Positions 1-5,883 of a stretch of DNA of 6,752 nt are shown here, piece after piece. Made by a program: the position numbers and the translations under genes. Source of the stretch: Eudoraea sp. (GTDB lineage: Bacteria; Bacteroidota; Bacteroidia; Flavobacteriales; Flavobacteriaceae); contig JAHEBI010000139.1 in NCBI GenBank assembly GCA_024642325.1, forward strand, positions 1 through 6,752, read 5' to 3'. The notes beneath the pieces are model-generated. The model was not told where the DNA came from, made no database searches, and saw nothing but the letters and a program-made list of their open reading frames with translations. The first letter of the stretch is position 1, and each line of letters starts with the position of its first letter.

Positions 1-413
1 TCCCTGAGGATAAGTTAAAGGAAGTAGAGCGACTTCAGGGAATTGGAAAAGTAGTTGCAATGGCAGGAGATGGTATAAACGACGCCCCGGCCCTGGCGAA
101 AAGTGATGTGGGTATTGCCATGGGTACAGGAACAGACGTGGCTATTGAGAGTTCATCCATTACTTTGGTAAAGGGCGATTTGCATGGTATTGTCAGGGCA
201 AGAAACCTGAGTGACAAAGTAATGAAGAACATCAAACAAAACCTGTTCTTCGCCCTGCTGTACAATACCCTTGGCGTACCCATTGCTGCGGGAGTTCTCT
301 ATCCTTTTTTCGGGATATTGCTTTCCCCTATGATAGCTGCCGCGGCTATGAGCTTTAGCTCTGTTTCAGTCATTGCCAATTCGCTCAGATTAAGAAATAC
401 AATGATAGATTAA
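1..413 (+). CDS. copA: Copper-translocating P1B-type ATPase, C-terminal part (5' truncated by window edge)
   Basis: This is the C-terminal end of an inner-membrane heavy-metal ATPase that uses ATP to export Cu(I) (possibly also Ag(I)) from the cytoplasm. The reading frame is open from base 3, so the gene begins outside the window; the internal Met at 60 is not a start. Visible in order: the end of the P domain (PEDK, then the hinge motif GDGINDAPAL, whose aspartates help bind Mg2+), the stretch VGIAMGTGTDVAIESS, and the last two membrane helices. Helix 7 carries the Tyr-Asn pair (FFALLYNTLGVPIA) and helix 8 carries Met-x-x-x-Ser (MSFSS). In the CopA family these are transmembrane Cu(I) ligands, which favours copper over zinc or cadmium. 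The CPC motif of helix 6 and any N-terminal metal-binding domains are not in view. The protein ends shortly after helix 8 (NSLRLRNTMID), a normal end for the family. A cusB-like gene follows after 43 bp on the same strand. Confidence 0.93.
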   Translation, partial: PEDKLKEVERLQGIGKVVAMAGDGINDAPALAKSDVGIAMGTGTDVAIESSSITLVKGDLHGIVRARNLSDKVMKNIKQNLFFALLYNTLGVPIAAGVLYPFFGILLSPMIAAAAMSFSSVSVIANSLRLRNTMID

Positions 414-456
414 ACCCATAGTCAAAAGAAAAGACAAAAAAATAAATTTCAGAATT

Positions 457-1704
457 ATGAAAAAAAATATGCTTTATATCGGATTGGCAGTCATCGGAGG
501 CTTGTTGGCCGGATACCTGATTTTTGGAAATAACTCAAATGAAGGTTTAGACGATGAACATGACCATAGCCAGGAAATGGTATCGGGCGAAATGTGGACA
601 TGTTCAATGCATCCGCAGATCATGCAACCTGAACCGGGCGACTGCCCCATCTGTGGTATGGACCTGATACCTGCTGAATCCGAAGCGGATGGTTTGGCGA
701 TTGGACAATTTAAATTGACAAAGAACGCTATGGCCCTTGCCAATATTATAACTACCAAAGTTGGTCCGGGGATTTCGGGGAACAATTCCCTTAAACTTTC
801 AGGAAAAATAAAGGAGAATGAAAAGGCCTTGAAAACACAGGCTTCCTACTTTGATGGAAGGATAGAAAAACTGTTCATAAATTTTGAGGGGGAGGAGGTC
901 AGAAGCGGACAGCAACTGGCGACCATCTATTCCCCCGAACTTGTTTCCGCGCAACAGGAATTGATTACGGCCGCAAGCCTGAAAGAATCCCAACCTGATT
1001 TATACCAAGCCGTTCGAAATAAGCTTAAACTATGGAAACTATCCGAAGAACAAATTGCGCAGATTGAGGAAACCGCCAGGGTAAGTGAAAATTTTCCTGT
1101 TTATGCCAATGTCACAGGAACAGTTTCTGAAATTATGGTAAAAGCCGGCGACTATATAAAACGAGGCTCACCCATGTTTAAAATAGCGAATCTCAATACC
1201 GTTTGGGCGGTTTTTGATGCCTATGAAAATCAGGTCTCGCTTTTAAAGGAAGGCCAAAAAATAGACATCGTTACCAAGGCCTATCCGGATACCAGGTTCG
1301 AGGCTAAAATTTCCTTTATAGACCCCGTACTGAATTCGGCGACAAGGACTATTGAGGTCAGGGCAGTTCTTCAAAACCTAAATGGCCAATTAAAGCCGGG
1401 AATGTTCGTGGCTGGCATGATAGGGCTTACATCAAAAATAAAGGATGATATGATTGTAATTCCCGAAAGTGCCGTTCTTTGGACAGGGGAACGTTCGGTG
1501 GTCTATATCAGGACCGACTCTGAAAGTCCGACTTTTGAAATGCGTGAAATAGCACTGGGCGATGCCGTCAATGGAGGATATGTGGTTTTGTCGGGTATAG
1601 AAAACGGGGAAGAAATCGTTACAAACGGGACCTTTACGGTTGATGCTGCGGCTCAACTCAAAGGAAAAAAATCCATGATGAACGAAAAAGCGGAAATACA
1701 CTGA
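457..1704 (+). CDS. cusB: CusB-type efflux RND periplasmic adaptor with N-terminal heavy-metal-binding domain
   Basis: Complete 415-residue membrane-fusion protein, expected to link an inner-membrane RND pump (CusA type) to an outer-membrane channel and to capture periplasmic Cu(I)/Ag(I). An N-terminal membrane anchor or signal segment (residues 5-24) precedes an acidic, His-containing linker (DDEHDHSQE). Next is a small heavy-metal-binding domain at about 47-72, with Cys49, the MHP motif (51-53) and CPICGM (63-68). The adaptor fold follows: first half of the barrel-sandwich domain (about 131-155), a short alpha-hairpin (about 160-212), second half (about 216-246), beta-barrel (about 247-325) and membrane-proximal domain (about 330-400). 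ATG at 457 is chosen because it gives MKK plus a hydrophobic segment. No Shine-Dalgarno is evident, as is usual in Bacteroidota. It is probably cotranscribed with the upstream copA-like gene. No RND pump or TolC-type channel lies downstream, so the partners must be upstream of the window or elsewhere. Metal specificity is inferred from the family and the neighbour. Confidence 0.92.
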   Translation: MKKNMLYIGLAVIGGLLAGYLIFGNNSNEGLDDEHDHSQEMVSGEMWTCSMHPQIMQPEPGDCPICGMDLIPAESEADGLAIGQFKLTKNAMALANIITTKVGPGISGNNSLKLSGKIKENEKALKTQASYFDGRIEKLFINFEGEEVRSGQQLATIYSPELVSAQQELITAASLKESQPDLYQAVRNKLKLWKLSEEQIAQIEETARVSENFPVYANVTGTVSEIMVKAGDYIKRGSPMFKIANLNTVWAVFDAYENQVSLLKEGQKIDIVTKAYPDTRFEAKISFIDPVLNSATRTIEVRAVLQNLNGQLKPGMFVAGMIGLTSKIKDDMIVIPESAVLWTGERSVVYIRTDSESPTFEMREIALGDAVNGGYVVLSGIENGEEIVTNGTFTVDAAAQLKGKKSMMNEKAEIH

Positions 1705-1862
1705 TAACTCATGAGTATCCTACCCGGTTATCCTGTATATCGGAGCTCCTTCAGACCTTACAGTATTTAAAGTAATCTAATGCCTTAATAGGCTGTTGGT
1801 TATCCATACCTGGCTTATGCACTGCTGAGATTTACAATAACGGATAAACACTATCAGAAATT
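1705..1862. other. Intergenic junction between the copper genes and groEL, no supported gene
   Basis: This 158-bp stretch separates the end of cusB from the shared terminator. It holds a 10-bp perfect palindrome (ACTCATGAGT, 1707-1716), two direct copies of GGTTATCC (1726-1733 and 1798-1805), and only very short open frames (19 codons on +, about 18 codons from ATG on -) that match nothing I recognise. It marks the change from resistance genes to housekeeping genes. I see no tRNA, insertion-sequence end or clear attachment site. Confidence 0.5.
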
Positions 1863-1893
1863 AAAAAACCGCTCTTATGAAGAGCGGCTTTTT
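1863..1893. terminator. Bidirectional intrinsic terminator between cusB (+) and groEL (-)
   Basis: A perfect 8-bp GC-containing stem (CCGCTCTT, 1869-1876, with AAGAGCGG, 1880-1887) closes a 3-nt loop. Six A's lie on the left (1863-1868) and C plus five T's on the right (1888-1893). Read on either strand, the hairpin is therefore followed by a U-tract. It lies 25 bp past the groEL stop and 164 bp past the cusB stop, so groEL is the closer user. Confidence 0.9.
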
Positions 1894-1912
1894 AATTTAT
1901 TACGATAGGAGT

Positions 1913-3544
1913 TTACATCATTCCCGGCATTCCCCCGCCACCCATAGGTGGTCCGGCAGGTGCTTCTTCCTTGATATCGGTTAAAGCACATTCTGTAGTC
2001 AGAATCATGCCTGCAACAGAAGCCGCATTTTCCAATGCTATCCTGGTTACTTTGGCAGGATCTATGATTCCTGCTTCGAGCATGTTCACATAGGTCTCCG
2101 ATTTTGCATCATAACCAAAATCACCCTTGCCATCAAGTACTTTTGCCACCACTACAGAACCTTCTCCACCTGCATTTTCTACAATGGTTCGCATTGGAGC
2201 TTCAATGGCCCTTGCAACAATTTGCAGCCCTGTTTCTTCATCCGAATTTTCTACTGACACTTTTGAAAGCACAGACTTGGCCCTGATAAATGCCACACCT
2301 CCACCGGCAACAATACCTTCTTCAACCGCCGCTCTTGTGGCATGAAGTGCATCGTCTACCCGGTCTTTCTTTTCCTTCATCTCTACTTCAGATGCTGCAC
2401 CAACATAGAGTACGGCAACTCCTCCGGCCAATTTAGCCAAACGCTCCTGAAGCTTTTCTTTATCATAATCAGAAGTGGTAGTCTCTATCTGAGATTTAAT
2501 TTGATTAACTCTTGTCTTTATGTTTTTTGCTGCCCCGGCTCCGTTGACAATAGTTGTATTATCCTTGTCGATGGTTACTTTTTCACAAGTACCAAGCATA
2601 TCCAAAGTGGTATTTTCCAGAGAGAATCCTCTTTCTTCCGAAATTACGGTACCATTGGTTAATATAGCTATATCTTCAAGCATAGCCTTTCTTCGATCGC
2701 CAAATCCTGGTGCTTTTACAGCGGCTATCTTTAACGAACCTCTTAATTTATTTACTACTAAAGTTGCCAATGCTTCTCCGTCTACATCTTCAGAGATAAT
2801 TAATAGCGGCTTCCCGGATTGTGCTACCGGCTCAAGAACAGGCAACAGGTCTTTCATTGTTGAGATCTTTTTGTCAAACAACAATATATATGGGTTTTCA
2901 AGATTGGCAATCATCTTGTCCGAATCGGTTACAAAATAAGGAGAAAGATATCCCCTGTCAAATTGCATCCCTTCAACAACATCTACATAAGTGTCTGTTC
3001 CTTTTGCTTCTTCAACGGTTATAACGCCTTCTTTACCAACTTTTCCGAAAGCCTGCGCGATAAGTTCACCAATAGTTTCATCATTATTAGATGAAATAGT
3101 AGCCACTTGTTTAATTTTTTCAGATGAGTCACCTACTTTTTTTGCCTGCTTTGCCAAGTTTTCAACAATTGCCTCAACGGCCTTGTCTATTCCTCTTTTA
3201 AGATCCATTGGATTAGCACCTGCAGCAACATTTTTAAGGCCTTCCTTAACAATAGCCTGAGCTAGTACTGTAGCCGTAGTAGTTCCGTCACCAGCAAGAT
3301 CATTGGTTTTAGAAGCGACTTCTTTTACCATTTGCGCCCCCATATTTTCCAAAGCATCTGCCAATTCTATTTCCTTAGCTACGGTAACACCATCCTTAGT
3401 TACAATGGGAGCCCCAAACGATTTGCTAACAATTACGTTTCTTCCTTTAGGTCCCAAGGTTACTTTTACTGCGTTGGCCAGAGCGTCAACGCCTCTTCTT
3501 AGACCATCCCGTGCTTCAATATCAAACTTTATATCTTTTGCCAT
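1913..3544 (-). CDS. groEL: 60 kDa chaperonin GroEL
   Basis: Complete 543-residue type I chaperonin subunit. GroEL forms a double seven-membered ring in the cytoplasm, encloses unfolded protein under the GroES lid and drives folding with ATP. All three domains are continuous: N-terminal equatorial segment with the nucleotide-binding motif GDGTTTAT (residues 85-92), intermediate and apical domains in the middle, and the C-terminal equatorial segment with the chaperonin signature AAVEEGIVAGGG (405-416). Asp397/Asp398, in VDDALHATR, cover the position of the catalytic aspartate. The tail ends GGGGMPGMM, the usual Gly-Met-rich end inside the ring cavity. Length and ATG start (MAKDIKFD) are standard. 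It follows groES after 23 bp on the same strand, so the two are almost certainly one operon. Nothing is truncated and no key residue appears to be missing. Confidence 0.99.
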   Translation of the reverse strand: MAKDIKFDIEARDGLRRGVDALANAVKVTLGPKGRNVIVSKSFGAPIVTKDGVTVAKEIELADALENMGAQMVKEVASKTNDLAGDGTTTATVLAQAIVKEGLKNVAAGANPMDLKRGIDKAVEAIVENLAKQAKKVGDSSEKIKQVATISSNNDETIGELIAQAFGKVGKEGVITVEEAKGTDTYVDVVEGMQFDRGYLSPYFVTDSDKMIANLENPYILLFDKKISTMKDLLPVLEPVAQSGKPLLIISEDVDGEALATLVVNKLRGSLKIAAVKAPGFGDRRKAMLEDIAILTNGTVISEERGFSLENTTLDMLGTCEKVTIDKDNTTIVNGAGAAKNIKTRVNQIKSQIETTTSDYDKEKLQERLAKLAGGVAVLYVGAASEVEMKEKKDRVDDALHATRAAVEEGIVAGGGVAFIRAKSVLSKVSVENSDEETGLQIVARAIEAPMRTIVENAGGEGSVVVAKVLDGKGDFGYDAKSETYVNMLEAGIIDPAKVTRIALENAASVAGMILTTECALTDIKEEAPAGPPMGGGGMPGMM

Positions 3545-3567
3545 TTTCTAGTATTAATTTTCTGTTA

Positions 3568-3846
3568 TTAAATAATTGCTAAAATGTCGCTTTCCCTCAT
3601 CATAAGATAATCGGAGCCGTCAAGTTTAAGCTCGGTACCGGCATATTTTCCATAAAGTACCGTATCTCCAACTTTTACTGTCACTTTATCATCCTTAGTA
3701 CCCGGGCCAACTGCCACGACTTTCCCTTTTTGTGGTTTTTCCTTGGCGGTATCCGGAATATATATCCCCGATGCCGTCTTAGTCTCCGCTGCCATAGGCT
3801 CAATTAGGACCCTGTCTGCAAGTGGTTTAATGTTTACTTTAGCCAT
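3568..3846 (-). CDS. groES: 10 kDa co-chaperonin GroES
   Basis: Complete 92-residue co-chaperonin that forms the heptameric lid on GroEL. The N-terminal signature NIKPLADRVLIEP is present. The mobile loop spans residues about 21-32 (ETKTASGIYIPD), and its hydrophobic IYI (28-30) is the contact to the GroEL apical domain. The remainder (VVAVGPGT, VGDTVLYGKYAGTE, YLMMRESDILAII) is typical, and the length is normal. The ATG at 3846 gives the expected MAKVNIKPL start. It is the first gene of the groES-groEL operon: the secG terminator lies upstream, and a sigma-54-like promoter sits about 40-55 bp before the start codon. I see no CIRCE inverted repeat in the leader, so HrcA control of the classical type is not supported here. 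Confidence 0.98.
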   Translation of the reverse strand: MAKVNIKPLADRVLIEPMAAETKTASGIYIPDTAKEKPQKGKVVAVGPGTKDDKVTVKVGDTVLYGKYAGTELKLDGSDYLMMRESDILAII

Positions 3847-3885
3847 ATTAATTAGTTTTTAGTTTATTATTTTCTCTTTCTATTC

Positions 3886-3901
3886 GGCAGAAATTATGCC
3901 A
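3886..3901 (-). promoter_or_regulatory. Putative sigma-54 (-24/-12) promoter of groES-groEL
   Basis: On the minus strand this reads TGGCATAATTTCTGCC. It matches the sigma-54 consensus TGGCAYR-N4-TTGC at TGGCA (3901-3897) and at TGC of the -12 element (3889-3887), with exactly 10 bp between the invariant GG and GC. The mismatches are at less constrained positions (A before TGG, T for C after GGCA, C for the first T of TTGC). The predicted start near 3875 would give a leader of about 29 nt before the groES ATG. A good Bacteroidota sigma-A promoter (TTTG, then TAnnTTTG) was not found in the same leader. This is a pattern match by eye, without experimental support. Confidence 0.6.
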
Positions 3902-3925
3902 TAGCTTGAAAACTGACATAATGTT

Positions 3926-3963
3926 AAAATAAAAATGCCAGCTTGTCATTTATGCTGGCATTT
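3926..3963 (-). terminator. Intrinsic terminator after secG
   Basis: A perfect 10-bp stem, AAATGCCAGC (3933-3942) with GCTGGCATTT (3954-3963), encloses an 11-nt loop. On the minus strand it is followed by TTTTTATTTT (3935 down to 3926), a U-rich run suited to Rho-independent termination. It begins 22 bp after the secG stop, and so separates the upstream unit from groES-groEL. The same dyad lies about 60-90 bp upstream of the predicted groES start and could double as a protein-binding site. Confidence 0.82.
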
Positions 3964-3985
3964 GAATATATTTCCTTGCTGTTTT

Positions 3986-4342
3986 CTATTGAATTGTATC
4001 TGAAGGATTACTATTGTCAGGCGCAGGTAATTGTTCCGGAACTTCTTCAGGAACTACATTTTCAATATCATCACCTTGCAGTAATTTGGATTCGGCATCC
4101 CCAAAATTCCCTTTAAGCGCTACATTGGATAAAAGAATTAAAACTATTAACAGAGTAGCCAGGGTCCAGGTGCTTTTGTCCAGGAAATCCCCGGTTTTCT
4201 TAACACCTCCTACTATTTGAGTTCCTCCTCCGCCAAATGAAGAAGATAATCCCCCTCCTTTGGGGTTTTGGACCATAATAACCAATATCAAGAGTAAACA
4301 AACGACTATGATAAGGACCAAAAAGATTGAAAATGTGCTCAT
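3986..4342 (-). CDS. secG: Preprotein translocase subunit SecG
   Basis: Complete 118-residue small inner-membrane subunit of SecYEG, which assists SecA-driven export. It shows the SecG layout: transmembrane helix 1 (residues about 4-24), the conserved loop VQNPKGGGLSSSFGGG (24-39), GVKKTGDFLDKSTW, then transmembrane helix 2 (about 59-76). The tail after residue 82 is acidic and Pro-rich (VVPEEVPEQLPAPDN), longer than the membrane core needs and probably disordered. The stop is TAG at 3988-3986. The ATG at 4342-4340 directly abuts the TAA of the upstream gene (TAAATG), indicating tight translational coupling. A hairpin terminator follows 22 bp after the stop, so secG is the last gene of this unit. 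Confidence 0.95.
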   Translation of the reverse strand: MSTFSIFLVLIIVVCLLLILVIMVQNPKGGGLSSSFGGGGTQIVGGVKKTGDFLDKSTWTLATLLIVLILLSNVALKGNFGDAESKLLQGDDIENVVPEEVPEQLPAPDNSNPSDTIQ

Positions 4343-5272
4343 TTATTTTGTATTTTCTTGCTGTAGCTTTCGCACTGCTTTTATTCGGTTTGCAAAGAAA
4401 CTACTTTTTTCTGGATATTTCAAACTTAAAATCTTGTACGCCTGAATGGCTTTTTTATACTTTTTTTGCTCCAGATAAACTTTCGCCAGTGTTTCAGTCA
4501 TCAACTCATTTTTATCCAGTGTAGTTGATTCTTTGATGTTCACATTTGAAGTAAGATTTTCTGTGGGAACTATCCTGGGCCTGTTTTCTATAAACCGATC
4601 TATTAATTCAAATTTTTTCTTTTTAAGGATATCTTCTTCCAATGGAAAATTAATGTCCTTCATTTCTACCTCTTCTTTTTTGTCTTCTTCCTTGTTTCTT
4701 TTTATGGATTTAAATGATGTAAGCTGCAACCACTCACCAAAAGAATGTTTTTCTTTTTTTGTAAAGGGCAGGGGTTTGCCAAGTTCTAATTCTTTAGCGG
4801 CCTTTTTCTTTGCGGCAATGTCTTTGTCGACAGCAGGATCCTTAGAAGCAAAAAGTAAAGGGTCAAGGATATTATCTGCATCCTTCATGCTTTGAGGTAA
4901 TGGATGATCCTGTGAGTCATCAATAAGATGGGTATCTGTATCCGGATTAGGTTCAACTTCCTCTGAGAAGATTTCCTGGTCAGACAAGGGCAGGGTTTTA
5001 CCCGAAATGGTATCGGCAATGGTGTTTTGAGGAAACTCTTCGGAGGTAATGAAATCGAAAAGAATATCTCTGTCGGCCGTATACGCAGCAGTTACTTTTA
5101 ATGCATTATTATATTTAAAGCTATTTAGATTTTTGAGACCTTTTAAATGAAGTGCGCGGGCAGCCTGGAAATAGGGGTATTCTTTCAGGATATCTTCCAG
5201 TTGATTCGTCTGGACAGGTTCTAAAACCTTATCGGGATTCTGCAATAGGAAAGTAAAATCTGCTACGTTCAT
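4343..5272 (-). CDS. Conserved TPR-containing protein of unknown function between lptE and secG
   Basis: Complete 309-residue protein whose function I do not recognise. The N-terminal part (1-75) is a helical segment with a motif-like stretch, LEDILKEYPYFQAARALHLKGLKN, resembling helix pairs of a tetratricopeptide-type solenoid. The middle (about 80-250) is highly charged and Lys/Glu-rich, hence probably disordered, with LGKPLPFTKKEKHSFGEWLQLTSFK (about 168-192) standing out as a possible conserved island. The C-terminus (about 255-305) holds one clear TPR-like unit, LAKVYLEQKKYKKAIQAYKILSLKYPEKS, followed by another helix. There is no signal peptide or membrane helix, so it is predicted to be cytoplasmic. 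Proteins of this shape at this position are a feature of Bacteroidota genomes as I recall them. The context between an LPS-transport lipoprotein and a translocase subunit hints at an envelope-biogenesis role, which is inference only. It lies 71 bp after lptE and has zero spacing to secG. Confidence 0.85.
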   Translation of the reverse strand: MNVADFTFLLQNPDKVLEPVQTNQLEDILKEYPYFQAARALHLKGLKNLNSFKYNNALKVTAAYTADRDILFDFITSEEFPQNTIADTISGKTLPLSDQEIFSEEVEPNPDTDTHLIDDSQDHPLPQSMKDADNILDPLLFASKDPAVDKDIAAKKKAAKELELGKPLPFTKKEKHSFGEWLQLTSFKSIKRNKEEDKKEEVEMKDINFPLEEDILKKKKFELIDRFIENRPRIVPTENLTSNVNIKESTTLDKNELMTETLAKVYLEQKKYKKAIQAYKILSLKYPEKSSFFANRIKAVRKLQQENTK

Positions 5273-5343
5273 TTGAATTTGTTAATCAATGTATTGAGTA
5301 TCTCCAATATCAGGAGACCTATCATATATTTATCCTGTTTTCT

Positions 5344-5862
5344 CTACCAGTCTGCAAGTGACGCATTAAAAATATCCTGTGTTATCCTTTCAAAAATAGC
5401 ACTTATTGCTTCATCCCTGACCGATGAAAATTGCGCATTGGCATCATAATCATAAAAGAAAGAAAACCGCTGTTCAAAATCTACATCTTCTTTGGTCCTA
5501 TTAAAAAAGCGCACGTTCACGGCCATAGTTAATCTATTCTGAGCAGCCCGCTGTTGTGCAGTTGCTGTCATTGGAGATATCCGGAACTCCACAATTTCAC
5601 CTTCATATAATAAATCCGCATCTGAATTGCGTAAATCCAGATTGGTTTGGTTCAGGATCAAATCCTGCAATGCCAAAGTAAAATCCCTGTCCAAACCCGG
5701 ATCAAAGGTAGATCCGGGGCTTTGAGTCGCATAGTTCTGAAAATAATTGACCTGAAATGAGGTTGCCGTACCTACATCTCCCCCGGTAAAATTATAAGCT
5801 CCACAGCCCATTAAAAGTAATGTCAGGGAGATGCTCAGGATACTGATTATAGTTTTTTTCAA
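5344..5862 (-). CDS. lptE: LPS-assembly lipoprotein LptE (Bacteroidota type), TTG start
   Basis: Complete 172-residue outer-membrane lipoprotein, expected to act as the plug and partner of LptD in placing lipopolysaccharide on the cell surface. The N-terminus is a lipoprotein signal: MKK, a hydrophobic run, then LLLMGC with Cys20 as the lipidated residue (Met at -2 is slightly off the usual lipobox). The mature part begins GAYNFTGG and continues with a Phe/Tyr-rich beta-type segment, DLRNSDADLLYEGEIVEF, LTMAVNVRFFNRT and a C-terminal helix (VRDEAISAIFERITQDIFNASLADW), a pattern typical of the LptE family. The start codon is TTG (5862-5860). No in-frame ATG exists between it and the stop of the preceding gene, and the next Met (residue 18) would remove the signal peptide. 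It lies 21 bp after the sigma-54 activator gene on the same strand and is probably cotranscribed with it. Confidence 0.87.
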   Translation of the reverse strand: MKKTIISILSISLTLLLMGCGAYNFTGGDVGTATSFQVNYFQNYATQSPGSTFDPGLDRDFTLALQDLILNQTNLDLRNSDADLLYEGEIVEFRISPMTATAQQRAAQNRLTMAVNVRFFNRTKEDVDFEQRFSFFYDYDANAQFSSVRDEAISAIFERITQDIFNASLADW

Positions 5863-5883
5863 AAGATATAGTTCAAAAATTAG

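Noticed and set aside
474..785. Minus-strand open frame opposite cusB
   Set aside because: Shadow of the metal-binding domain coding sequence; the + strand product is clearly the real one.
1711..1770. 19-codon ORF on the + strand starting inside the ACTCATGAGT palindrome
   Set aside because: Too short, no recognisable similarity and no ribosome-binding or promoter signal; open frames of this size are expected by chance.
1745..1830. Short minus-strand frame reading MDNQQPIKALDYFKYCKV, possibly a gene remnant
   Set aside because: Only about 18 codons from ATG to stop, with a stop a few codons upstream and no family match I can name; not enough to call a pseudogene.
2520..2939. Long open frames on the + strand across groEL (also 2991-3260 and 3303-3551)
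   Set aside because: These are antisense to a fully conserved groEL; their composition mirrors the chaperonin codons and they show no independent protein features.
3847..3932. CIRCE/HrcA operator upstream of groES
   Set aside because: Looked for TTAGCACTC-N9-GAGTGCTAA and found no match. The only dyads are GGCA-N7-TGCC, inside the sigma-54-like element, and a weak ACAT-A-ATGT.
4533..4895. 120-codon open frame on the + strand opposite the TPR-like gene
   Set aside because: Ser/Phe-rich product generated by the Lys/Glu-rich codons of the opposite strand; no start signal or domain.
5301..5317. Inverted repeat TCTCC-N7-GGAGA between lptE and the TPR-like gene, possible terminator or operator
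   Set aside because: The stem is only 5 bp and no U-tract follows on the minus strand; the genes are better read as one transcription unit.
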